From NCBI GenBank assembly GCA_012798975.1, contig JAAZME010000249.1, forward strand, positions 1-9,082: DNA of 9,082 bases. The letters run 5' to 3'. This DNA is from Gallicola sp. (GTDB lineage Bacteria; Bacillota; Clostridia; Tissierellales; Peptoniphilaceae). The notes below the pieces were generated by a model that worked only from the letters and a program-made list of their open reading frames with translations, searched no databases and had not been told where the DNA came from. Shown here one piece after another: positions 1-5,519 of the stretch; the first letter of the stretch is position 1, and each line of letters begins with the position of its first letter. The translations under genes were made by a program, and so were the position numbers.

Positions 1-1
1 A

Positions 2-46
2 GACCCGGTTGCTTATACAAACTCCATCTGGAAATTAATGAAATAA
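2..46 (+). CDS. Possible 3' end of an upstream gene (partial)
   Basis: The frame starting at base 2 is open from the window edge and ends at a TAA at 44-46, giving a 14-residue tail (DPVAYTNSIWKLMK). The stop lies 35 bases before a strong + strand terminator, which is the spacing expected for the last gene of a transcription unit. Frame 1 is also open, up to the TAA at 91-93, but that stop sits inside the terminator loop, so it is less likely. The family cannot be recognised from so few residues. Confidence 0.25.
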   Translation, partial: DPVAYTNSIWKLMK

Positions 47-81
47 CAAGTTTCCCTTCATCTATTGTGAAACACACTCCC

Positions 82-122
82 GACCAGAGCTAAGGATACC
101 ATCCGGCTCTGGTCTTTTAATT
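82..122 (+). terminator. Strong intrinsic terminator of the upstream unit
   Basis: A perfect 9-bp stem, GACCAGAGC (82-90) with GCTCTGGTC (106-114), encloses an inner 4-bp helix, GGAT (94-97) with ATCC (101-104), and is followed directly by TTTTAATT (115-122). The T-run exists only on the + strand side, so it ends transcription arriving from the left. Its last bases run into the -35 box of the next promoter, so the two transcription units are packed with no spare sequence. Confidence 0.85.
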
Positions 123-149
123 GACAAATAACTTTCTTATTACTAATAT
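121..149 (+). promoter_or_regulatory. Sigma-A-type promoter of the trk operon
   Basis: A perfect -35 box, TTGACA (121-126), is separated by 17 bases from a -10 box TAATAT (144-149, 4 of 6 matches to TATAAT). Transcription would start near 156 and leave an untranslated leader of roughly 45 bases before the first trkH. The reading frame of trkH is open back to this TTG, but the TTG is better explained as the -35 element than as a start codon. No potassium or c-di-AMP riboswitch fits in so short a leader. Confidence 0.65.
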
Positions 150-191
150 AGGATTAATGCGGGTTATAAATACCTGTGAATTCAATAAAAT

Positions 192-196
192 AGGAG
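192..196 (+). promoter_or_regulatory. Ribosome-binding site that sets the trkH start
   Basis: AGGAG lies 5 bases before the ATG at 202. No comparable site precedes the in-frame TTG at 121 or the ATG at 157. The choice is confirmed by the second trkH, which begins at the same residue and has the same length. Confidence 0.75.
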
Positions 197-201
197 TTTC
201 T

Positions 202-1653
202 ATGAACATTAAATTAGTTCTTAATATGCTCGGCAAAATATTTACATTGGAAGCTTTATTTATGATACTTCCTCTTATCGTAGCCCTTTATTACAGGGAA
301 AGCTATCTGAATATCTTTTCGATTCTTTTTGTTATCGGTATTTTATTAGTACTAGGTCTCGCTGCTAATTTTATCGATAATAGAGATATGGTATTTGGCG
401 TGAAGGAAGGATTTGCTGTTGTAACCTTCTCTTGGCTAGGAATGTCTTTTTTCGGCGGTCTGCCCTTCGTAATAAACGGACAGATTCCAAGCCTTATCGA
501 TGCTGTTTTCGAGATGGCCTCCGGCTTTACTACAACGGGAGCCAGTATTTTAACGGATGTAGAATCCCTTTCTCAGTCCATGCTTTTTTGGAGAAGCTTT
601 TCGCATTTCATCGGTGGAATGGGTATTCTTGTTTTCGCTTTGGCTGTTCTTCCGAAAGATGTCAGAGGTACCGTCAACGTAATGAAAGCAGAGGTCCCTG
701 GTCCCAGCTTCGGAAAACTTGTCAGCAAATTAGATATTACTGCTAAAATCCTTTATAAAATTTATGTAGCCATGACCCTTGTTTTAATCCTGGTTTTGAT
801 TATAGCCGGTATGTCTCCCTTTGACTCTATGATTCACGCTTTTGGAGCTGCCGGAACTGGAGGTTTCAGCAACAAAGCTGCCAGTGTAGGCTATTATAAC
901 AGCGCTCTTATAGACTATATATTGGGGATTGGGATGATCGTATTTGGTATTAACTTCAACCTTTATTATATGATTTTAATCGGACGGGTACGAGATGTAT
1001 TTCACAGCGAAGAATTAAAAGTTTATCTGTTTATTATCATCGGTGCAGTGGCCCTTATTTGTTTTAATCTCCGAGACCTCTATGGCAGTTTTTCGGAATT
1101 ATTGCGTCATGTGTTTTTCACCGTTTCATCTATTATAACAACCACAGGGTATGCTACCGTAGATTTCGACTTATGGCATCCCTTTTCTAGAACTATACTT
1201 TTAATGCTGATGTTTATCGGTTCTTGTGCCGGATCGACAGCTGGAGGACTGAAAGTTTCCCGAATTGTGATATTAGTAAAATCAGCGATCAACGAAGTGC
1301 GAAAAGCCATCCAGCCTCGAAGAGTTTTTCTGATTACTGAAACGGAAAAAAAACTTCCGGGAAATATCATTCGCAGCACCCAAAACTATTTCTTTATCTA
1401 TATGCTGGTCTTTGCAACGTTTCTTTTGGCAGTTTCCTTTGATGCCAATAATTTCCTGACGGCCTTCAGCTCTGTTGCAGCAACCTTAAACAATATCGGG
1501 CCAGGAATGTCTGCAGTAGGTCCTACGGGAAATTTTGCTTTTTACAGACCTTTCGTTAAAATCATGCTGACGATAGCGATGATCGTAGGCCGTCTGGAAA
1601 TTATACCGATCCTTGTACTGTTTATGCCGAGTACATGGAAAAAACGAACTTAA
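202..1653 (+). CDS. trkH: TrkH-type potassium channel subunit, copy 1
   Basis: This 483-residue polytopic membrane protein belongs to the TrkH/KtrB/HKT superfamily, which forms the K+ pore of Trk uptake systems. The fold consists of repeated helix, pore-loop, helix units. The four filter loops are visible: TTTGAS (G113), GTGGFS (G220), TTTGYA (G316) and NNIGPG (G433). All four keep the conserved glycine. The hydrophilic signature SCAGSTAGG follows loop 3. The C-terminal IGRLE motif has R464 in the position of the pore-facing gating arginine of the family. The start at 202 is chosen from the AGGAG site and the match to copy 2; an extension to 121 would run through the promoter. It is the first gene of trkH-trkA-trkH, 64 bases before trkA. 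As family knowledge, TrkH works as a dimer on a TrkA ring gated by nucleotides. By its filter this copy should be a normal K+ conduit. The family assignment is very secure. Confidence 0.96.
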   Translation: MNIKLVLNMLGKIFTLEALFMILPLIVALYYRESYLNIFSILFVIGILLVLGLAANFIDNRDMVFGVKEGFAVVTFSWLGMSFFGGLPFVINGQIPSLIDAVFEMASGFTTTGASILTDVESLSQSMLFWRSFSHFIGGMGILVFALAVLPKDVRGTVNVMKAEVPGPSFGKLVSKLDITAKILYKIYVAMTLVLILVLIIAGMSPFDSMIHAFGAAGTGGFSNKAASVGYYNSALIDYILGIGMIVFGINFNLYYMILIGRVRDVFHSEELKVYLFIIIGAVALICFNLRDLYGSFSELLRHVFFTVSSIITTTGYATVDFDLWHPFSRTILLMLMFIGSCAGSTAGGLKVSRIVILVKSAINEVRKAIQPRRVFLITETEKKLPGNIIRSTQNYFFIYMLVFATFLLAVSFDANNFLTAFSSVAATLNNIGPGMSAVGPTGNFAFYRPFVKIMLTIAMIVGRLEIIPILVLFMPSTWKKRT

Positions 1654-1681
1654 TACAAAACAAACCGTTTCATTATAAATC

Positions 1682-1690
1682 TGCTATGAT
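1682..1690 (+). promoter_or_regulatory. Possible extended -10 promoter for trkA
   Basis: TGC followed by TATGAT (5 of 6 matches to TATAAT) forms an extended -10 element in the 64-base gap before trkA. No good -35 box is seen 16-18 bases upstream, so it rests on the TGn extension alone. It would allow trkA and the second trkH to be expressed without the first trkH. Confidence 0.3.
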
Positions 1691-1717
1691 AGGATGAATG
1701 ACTAAATTGGAGGAATT

Positions 1718-3073
1718 ATGAAAATTGTAATTGTTGGCGGCGGAAAAGTAGGCAATGCCATCTGCAGAGAATTAGAAGAATATTGCGATATCGTTTTAAT
1801 CGATATCGATCCGAATGTTGTCGAGATGCTTTTTTCACAATACGATATCCAAGCCGTTGTCGGAAACGGCGCCGATGTAAATATTCAAAAGGAGGCAACT
1901 GTGGAAGATGCAGATATCTTTCTTGCAGTTACCACCTCTGACGAACTGAATATGGTCTCTTGTATTGTGGCAAAGGAACTAGGAGTAAAGCACATTATCG
2001 CCCGGGTTCGAAATCCGGAATATCGAAATAGTGTGGATTTTATAAAGAGCCGTCTGGGAATTACTGCCATGATCAACCCCGAAGAAGAAGCAGCAAAGAA
2101 AATCTCCCAGATTCTTCAGTTCCCTACAGCTATAGGTGTTGAAACCTTTGCAGAAGAAAAAGTCCATATGGTATCCGTCCTTATCGAAGAAAATACCTTC
2201 TTAAAGGATGTGACATTAAAAGAATTCGACGAGTCTTTCGATGGAAAGCTCTTGATATGTATTGTAGAAAGAGATGGTGAAGCTTTCATACCGAAAGGCG
2301 CCACACGTATATTGGAAGGGGATATTGTTCATCTGACAGGAAGCCACGATGACCTGAATAAATTTTATCGAAATTTCAAAGAATTCAACTCCCCCATCGA
2401 TTCTACTTTGATTATCGGCGGCGGAAAAATGGGATACTATCTCCTCCGAGAATTGACAAACAAAAAGATGGAGATCAAACTCATCGAGATAAAACCAGAA
2501 ACAACAGAATTCCTTTCTGAAACGTTCCCGGATATTTCCGTAATACATGCCGATGGAACAGATCAGGATATTTTAGACAGCGAAGGAATTTCAGCTTATG
2601 ACAGCTGCATCGCTTTAACAGGAATTGATGAAGAAAATATTATTATTTCTATTTTTTCAAAATACAGAAATGTAAGAAAATCCATCGCCAAGGTAAATCG
2701 TACTTCCATGTTGAAGCTTATCGGTCATACAGAACTGGATACTATTATCACTCCTCAAAGAATCATAGCCGATAAAATCGTCCGTTTTGTCCGCTCCTTA
2801 AATGCTACTGGGGATACTGCTATAGAAAACCTTCATACATTAGCCGATCACAAAGTCGAAGCTTTAGAATTCATAGCCAACGAACATTCAAAGGGAATCG
2901 GTATCCCTTTAATGGAGTTGGAACTCTTAGACAACACTATGGTAGCCTTTATCTTTAGAGACGGCGAACTACTCTTCCCAAGCGGTAAAGATTCAATATT
3001 GGCAGGAGATCGTGTTGTTATTGTCACGACTCATAACAACATTGACGAATTAGACGACCTTCTTGTGAAATAG
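1718..3073 (+). CDS. trkA: TrkA, NAD-binding regulator of TrkH channels
   Basis: This 451-residue cytoplasmic protein contains two full RCK units, as in classic TrkA (KtrA-type regulators have one). The first Rossmann fold begins at residue 3 with GGGKVG (7-12) and an acidic residue at the end of the second strand (D29). It is followed by a TrkA_C-like segment around 140-220. The second Rossmann fold repeats the pattern with GGGKMG (234-239) and E257, followed by a second TrkA_C-like domain in roughly the last 80 residues. In the family TrkA assembles as a ring under the TrkH dimer and gates it in response to adenine nucleotides or NAD(H). A good GGAGG lies 4 bases before the ATG. It stops 8 bases before the second trkH, and that gene's ribosome-binding site overlaps its stop codon. 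One TrkA thus sits between two channel genes and probably serves both. Nothing in it looks damaged. Confidence 0.95.
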   Translation: MKIVIVGGGKVGNAICRELEEYCDIVLIDIDPNVVEMLFSQYDIQAVVGNGADVNIQKEATVEDADIFLAVTTSDELNMVSCIVAKELGVKHIIARVRNPEYRNSVDFIKSRLGITAMINPEEEAAKKISQILQFPTAIGVETFAEEKVHMVSVLIEENTFLKDVTLKEFDESFDGKLLICIVERDGEAFIPKGATRILEGDIVHLTGSHDDLNKFYRNFKEFNSPIDSTLIIGGGKMGYYLLRELTNKKMEIKLIEIKPETTEFLSETFPDISVIHADGTDQDILDSEGISAYDSCIALTGIDEENIIISIFSKYRNVRKSIAKVNRTSMLKLIGHTELDTIITPQRIIADKIVRFVRSLNATGDTAIENLHTLADHKVEALEFIANEHSKGIGIPLMELELLDNTMVAFIFRDGELLFPSGKDSILAGDRVVIVTTHNNIDELDDLLVK

Positions 3074-3078
3074 GTGAG
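3072..3078 (+). promoter_or_regulatory. Ribosome-binding site overlapping the trkA stop codon
   Basis: AGGTGAG begins inside the TAG stop codon of trkA (3071-3073) and sits 3 bases before the ATG at 3082. Ribosomes finishing trkA would therefore clear or reuse the site of the second trkH, which suggests translational coupling of TrkA with the second channel rather than with the first. Confidence 0.6.
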
Positions 3079-3081
3079 AAT

Positions 3082-4533
3082 ATGAATTATCGTTTAATCC
3101 TAAGTATGTTGGGAAGGATCTTGACTTTAGAAGCACTTTTCATGGCAGCGCCGCTTATTGTGGCCCTTGTTTATAGAGAAAGTTTATTAAATATCTTCTC
3201 CATACTTGTCGTAATCGCAATACTTCTAGCGATAGGCTTTTTATCCAGCACCATCGACCTTGCCCATATGCATTTTGGCGTAAAAGAAGGTTTCGTCGCT
3301 GTTACTCTAACCTGGATATTAATGTCATTATTCGGCTGTCTGCCTCTTTTAATCAATGGACAGATCCCGGACTTCATCGATGCTTTTTTCGAAATCGCAT
3401 CCGGTTTTACTACAACCGGGGCAAGTGTCCTGCCGGCAGGAGAATATTTATCGAAATCGATGATGTTTTGGAGAAGCTTTACCCACTTTATAGGAGGAAT
3501 GGGAATCCTCGTTTTCGCTTTAGCTGTGTTTCCAAAAAAAGTAGATGGAACCGTTTATGTAATGAAAGCTGAAATGCCCGGCCCCTCTTTCGGCAAACTT
3601 GTATCTAAAGCAGATATCACCGCTAAAATCCTATATAAAATCTACATAACAATGACGATAGCACTGATAATTATCTTGATCTTCGCTGGAATGGATCCAT
3701 ACGATTCTATGATTCACGCTTTTGGAACTGCAGGAACAGGAGGATTCAGCAATAAAGCACTGAGTATTGCCGAATTCAACAATCCTCTTATCGATTATAT
3801 CTTGGCAATATTTATGTATGCCTTCAGCATTAATTTTTATATATATTATTTAATTTTGATCGGCCGGGGAAAAGAAGCCTTTCGAAGCGAGGAACTAAAA
3901 GCCTATTTTATGATTCTTATTGCGGCGGTTTTACTAATTTCTTTTAATGTAAAAGATATGTATCAGTCCTTTTCCGAAATGTTTCGGCACGTATTTTTTA
4001 CCGTAACGTCGCTTATGTCTACCACCGGATTTGCCAACACCGATTTCACTGCTTGGCCGGAATTTTCTCATTTTGTTTTAAATATCCTTATCTTCATCGG
4101 ATCCTGTGCCGGGTCGACTGGAGGAGGTCTTAAAGTATCCAGGATTATTATCCTTATTAAAGCAGGACTTAACGAAATCAAACAATCTATCAGCCCAAGA
4201 AGAGTTTTAACGATAACAGAAGACGCCAGACGGGTTCCAGACAATATTATAAAAAGCGCTCTCGTCTACTTCTTTATTTATGTTATAACTTTTATCACCC
4301 TCCTGTTTTTTGTCTCTCTCGATAACGTAGACAGCACCACCGCTTTTAATGCAGTATCCGCTACCTTAAATACAAACGCTCCCGGTGTAGAAATCGTGGG
4401 CCTCGACGGAACCTATTCTTTCTTCAGTCCTTTAAGCAAAATCTTTTTAACGATGGCTATGATTATAGGAAGACTTGAAATCATCCCCATACTAGTACTC
4501 TTTATGCCTAGAACCTGGAAGACGAAATATTGA
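3082..4533 (+). CDS. trkH: TrkH-type cation channel subunit, copy 2, with altered filter
   Basis: This is a paralogue of the first trkH with the same length (483 residues) and no visible offset. Hand comparison of the first 117 residues gives about two thirds identity. Filter loops 1-3 are conserved: TTTGAS (G113), GTGGFS (G220) and STTGFA (G316). In loop 4 the expected N-x-G-P-G reads N-T-N-A-P-G (430-435): A433 (codon GCT, 4378-4380) replaces the filter glycine that copy 1 has as GGG. The loop-3 signature also differs, SCAGSTGGG against SCAGSTAGG. The IGRLE motif with R464 is intact and the gene has no frameshift or stop, so it looks functional. In the superfamily, replacing filter glycines (as Ser does in Na+-transporting HKT proteins) weakens K+ selectivity. 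By inference this copy may pass Na+ more readily, have lower K+ affinity, or act mainly as a partner of copy 1. It is coupled to trkA by an 8-base gap. Confidence 0.95.
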   Translation: MNYRLILSMLGRILTLEALFMAAPLIVALVYRESLLNIFSILVVIAILLAIGFLSSTIDLAHMHFGVKEGFVAVTLTWILMSLFGCLPLLINGQIPDFIDAFFEIASGFTTTGASVLPAGEYLSKSMMFWRSFTHFIGGMGILVFALAVFPKKVDGTVYVMKAEMPGPSFGKLVSKADITAKILYKIYITMTIALIIILIFAGMDPYDSMIHAFGTAGTGGFSNKALSIAEFNNPLIDYILAIFMYAFSINFYIYYLILIGRGKEAFRSEELKAYFMILIAAVLLISFNVKDMYQSFSEMFRHVFFTVTSLMSTTGFANTDFTAWPEFSHFVLNILIFIGSCAGSTGGGLKVSRIIILIKAGLNEIKQSISPRRVLTITEDARRVPDNIIKSALVYFFIYVITFITLLFFVSLDNVDSTTAFNAVSATLNTNAPGVEIVGLDGTYSFFSPLSKIFLTMAMIIGRLEIIPILVLFMPRTWKTKY

Positions 4534-4555
4534 TTGAAAAGAGGAAGAGATAGGC

Positions 4556-4624
4556 GGGATTGCTTTGCAACCCAGGCAGGATGCCTTTGGCACCTAGGCA
4601 CTAGGCGGCACACCTACGGTGGCT
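4556..4624 (+). repeat. Three isostructural bulged hairpins
   Basis: Hairpin 1 is 4556-4573: GGG, bulged A, TTGC, loop TTT, GCAA, CCC. Hairpin 2 is 4578-4595: AGG, bulged A, TGCC, loop TTT, GGCA, CCT. Hairpin 3 is 4607-4624: GGC, bulged A, CACC, loop TAC, GGTG, GCT, with one G.U pair at the base. The sequences differ but the plan (3 bp, A bulge, 4 bp, 3-base loop) is the same, as expected for diverged copies kept or spread by structure. Confidence 0.6.
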
Positions 4625-4640
4625 AGGAGAAGAAAGGGCG

Positions 4641-4668
4641 TAGGTGATAGGGACTAGCGAGTAGGGAT
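4641..4668 (+). repeat. Four tandem TAGgGan heptamers
   Basis: Four consecutive 7-base units start at 4641, 4648, 4655 and 4662, each beginning with TAG and most with TAGG. A further tandem pair starts at 4595 and 4602, and single units start at 4551 and 4624. The 7-base period does not maintain a reading frame with any plausible protein. Confidence 0.55.
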
Positions 4669-4671
4669 GGT

Positions 4672-4692
4672 AGAAAATGCAGAGCATTTTCT
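4672..4692. repeat. Perfect 9-bp hairpin with AGA loop
   Basis: AGAAAATGC (4672-4680) pairs perfectly with GCATTTTCT (4684-4692) across a 3-base loop. No T-run follows, so it is not a terminator. It is one unit of the hairpin array. Confidence 0.6.
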
Positions 4693-4705
4693 TCGCATAT
4701 AAAAA

Positions 4706-4743
4706 GGCGTCGTTAGACGCTCCCCTGCTTCTAAGCGTTGGGG
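4706..4743 (+). repeat. Two adjacent hairpins in the array
   Basis: The first pairs GCGTC (4707-4711) with GACGC (4716-4720) around a GTTA tetraloop, extended by a G.U pair at 4706/4721. The second starts at the next base: CCCC (4722-4725) pairs with GGGG (4740-4743), and GCT (4727-4729) pairs with AGC (4734-4736) around a TCTA loop, with a U.G pair at 4726/4737 and two unpaired T. The lack of spacing between them suggests coaxial stacking in an RNA. Confidence 0.5.
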
Positions 4744-4759
4744 GTGTAAAAGGAGGGGG

Positions 4760-4810
4760 TCTGGGGGAGGATATGAGGTCGAATCGCAACGCCCTTCATC
4801 CTCCCCCAGA
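4760..4810. repeat. 13-bp inverted repeat closing the array
   Basis: TCTGGGGGAGGAT (4760-4772) is perfectly complementary to ATCCTCCCCCAGA (4798-4810). The 25-base loop can form a small inner helix (4775-4778 with 4793-4796). It is the longest perfect inverted repeat I see in the window, and no T-run follows. Confidence 0.7.
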
Positions 4811-4862
4811 GCTGGAAACTGAGACCTTTCGTATACCGTATAAGCAACGAAAAACCATAACC

Positions 4863-4880
4863 AAAAGCTTAAGCTTTTTT
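4863..4880 (+). terminator. Weak intrinsic terminator of the trk operon
   Basis: AAAAGC (4863-4868) pairs with GCTTTT (4873-4878) around a TTAA loop, and T4875-4880 forms a six-T run. The stem is AT-rich, so it may be inefficient. It is the first terminator-like element after the second trkH, which leaves the hairpin array inside the predicted transcript. Confidence 0.5.
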
Positions 4881-4908
4881 AGAAGAAAAGAATATAATAT
4901 TAATTTAT

Positions 4909-4946
4909 AAAACACAAAAGACAATCCCCTTCGGAATTGTCTTTTG
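4909..4946 (-). terminator. Terminator between convergent units (SRAP gene end)
   Basis: CAAAAGACAAT (4915-4925) pairs with ATTGTCTTTTG (4936-4946). On the - strand the helix continues through a U.G pair and two C-G pairs to a GAAG loop (about 14 bp), followed by TGTTTTAT. On the + strand one pair becomes a C.A mismatch, although the loop can form a TTCG tetraloop and a GGTTTTAT tail follows. It therefore fits the - strand best, 3 bases after the SRAP stop codon, but may act in both directions. Confidence 0.8.
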
Positions 4947-4949
4947 GTT

Positions 4950-5519
4950 TTATAGAAAGTTTAATTGTTCTGGGTCTTTTTGGCGAAAGAAGAAATCTGG
5001 TTTTTTCTCTATAAGTTTTTGATAAAGATTTTCATGATTTTCTTCTAAAAAGAAATCTCCTTCCTCCGGGTTTAAAACTACCGGCATTCTGTGATGAATG
5101 CTCCCCATTTCTCCGAAAGAATCTAACGTTAAAATCGAAATCTCTTTTTTTCCTTCTTCGTTATAACGGTATAATCCGCCTAAATAAAAATATGATTCTT
5201 CTTGTATTCCGATTTCGTATCGGGTATTCGCTTTACCGCTTTTTTTCCATTCGAAAAAGAAGGAAGCTGGAATGATACAGCGCCGCTCTTTATAATCTTC
5301 TAAAAAGAAACCGGAAGGATATAGCTTGTCGATTCGGCTGTTGATAATCGGTCGATTTAGAAAATCTACCCGAATTCCCCACAAGTCCTTTTGAAAACCA
5401 GAACCTTTCTCTCGATAATAAATATCCATACCGGGAGAATATTCTTTTTTCTTAACGGGATTTAGAACATCCCAGGATTCTCTTAGATCTTCCGGATCGA
5501 AATAAAATCTGCCGCACAT
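4950..5519 (-). CDS. SRAP-domain protein (YedK/HMCES family)
   Basis: This 189-residue protein of the SOS-response-associated peptidase family forms covalent crosslinks to abasic sites in single-stranded DNA and so shields them from strand breakage. The key residues are present: C2 directly after the initiator Met (MCGRF), N60 in INSR, E90 in IPASFFFEW, and H142 in HHRMP. C2 must be freed by Met removal to form the thiazolidine link, which fixes the start at 5519. It is somewhat shorter than E. coli YedK (about 222 residues), and the usual NARxET motif reads NSRIDK. The ATG overlaps the transketolase TAA by one base (TAATG), and no Shine-Dalgarno sequence is seen upstream, so translation probably depends on termination-reinitiation after transketolase. 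The pairing of DNA-damage tolerance with a pentose-phosphate enzyme has no obvious functional logic. A terminator follows directly. Confidence 0.93.
   Translation of the reverse strand: MCGRFYFDPEDLRESWDVLNPVKKKEYSPGMDIYYREKGSGFQKDLWGIRVDFLNRPIINSRIDKLYPSGFFLEDYKERRCIIPASFFFEWKKSGKANTRYEIGIQEESYFYLGGLYRYNEEGKKEISILTLDSFGEMGSIHHRMPVVLNPEEGDFFLEENHENLYQKLIEKKPDFFFRQKDPEQLNFL

Larger units (their letters stand above)
4551..4810 (+). repeat. Intergenic array of hairpins and TAGGnnn heptamers
   Basis: This G-rich block of about 260 bases lies downstream of the trk operon. From left to right it holds three hairpins of one architecture, TAGGnnn heptamers singly and in tandem (4551, 4595, 4602, 4624, 4641-4668), a perfect 9-bp hairpin, a 5-bp tetraloop hairpin, a bulged CCCC/GGGG hairpin and a 13-bp inverted repeat. 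Its composition differs from the AT-rich sequence on both sides, and almost every base belongs to a hairpin or a heptamer. There is no terminator between the trk stop codon and this block, so it may be transcribed as the 3' UTR. The non-Watson-Crick pairs in three hairpins (4607/4624, 4706/4721, 4726/4737) are G.U on the + strand, which agrees with a + strand RNA. It resembles composite intergenic repeats (REP/BIME-like, or the heptamer STRRs of cyanobacteria), but I do not recognise a named family. Confidence 0.6.

Noticed and set aside
121..201. N-terminal extension of the first trkH from the TTG at 121
   Set aside because: The TTG is the -35 box of a good promoter, no ribosome-binding site precedes it, and the second trkH starts at the residue matching the ATG at 202.
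4601..4789. 62-codon - strand reading frame
   Set aside because: It is the reverse side of the heptamer and hairpin array; its proline/serine-rich product follows from the repeats.
4551..4810. CRISPR array
   Set aside because: The repeats are 7-base units and diverse hairpins without equal spacers or a constant repeat, and no cas gene is nearby.
8..4848. 11-base inverted repeat GTTGCTTATAC (8-18) and GTATAAGCAAC (4838-4848) around the trk operon, possibly the ends of a mobile unit
   Set aside because: The match does not extend beyond 11 bases, about ten such matches are expected by chance in a window this size, and no transposase or target duplication is present.
4677..4910. 77-codon + strand reading frame
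   Set aside because: It consists of the arms of several hairpins, has no ribosome-binding site at its start, and gives a low-complexity product with no recognisable domain.
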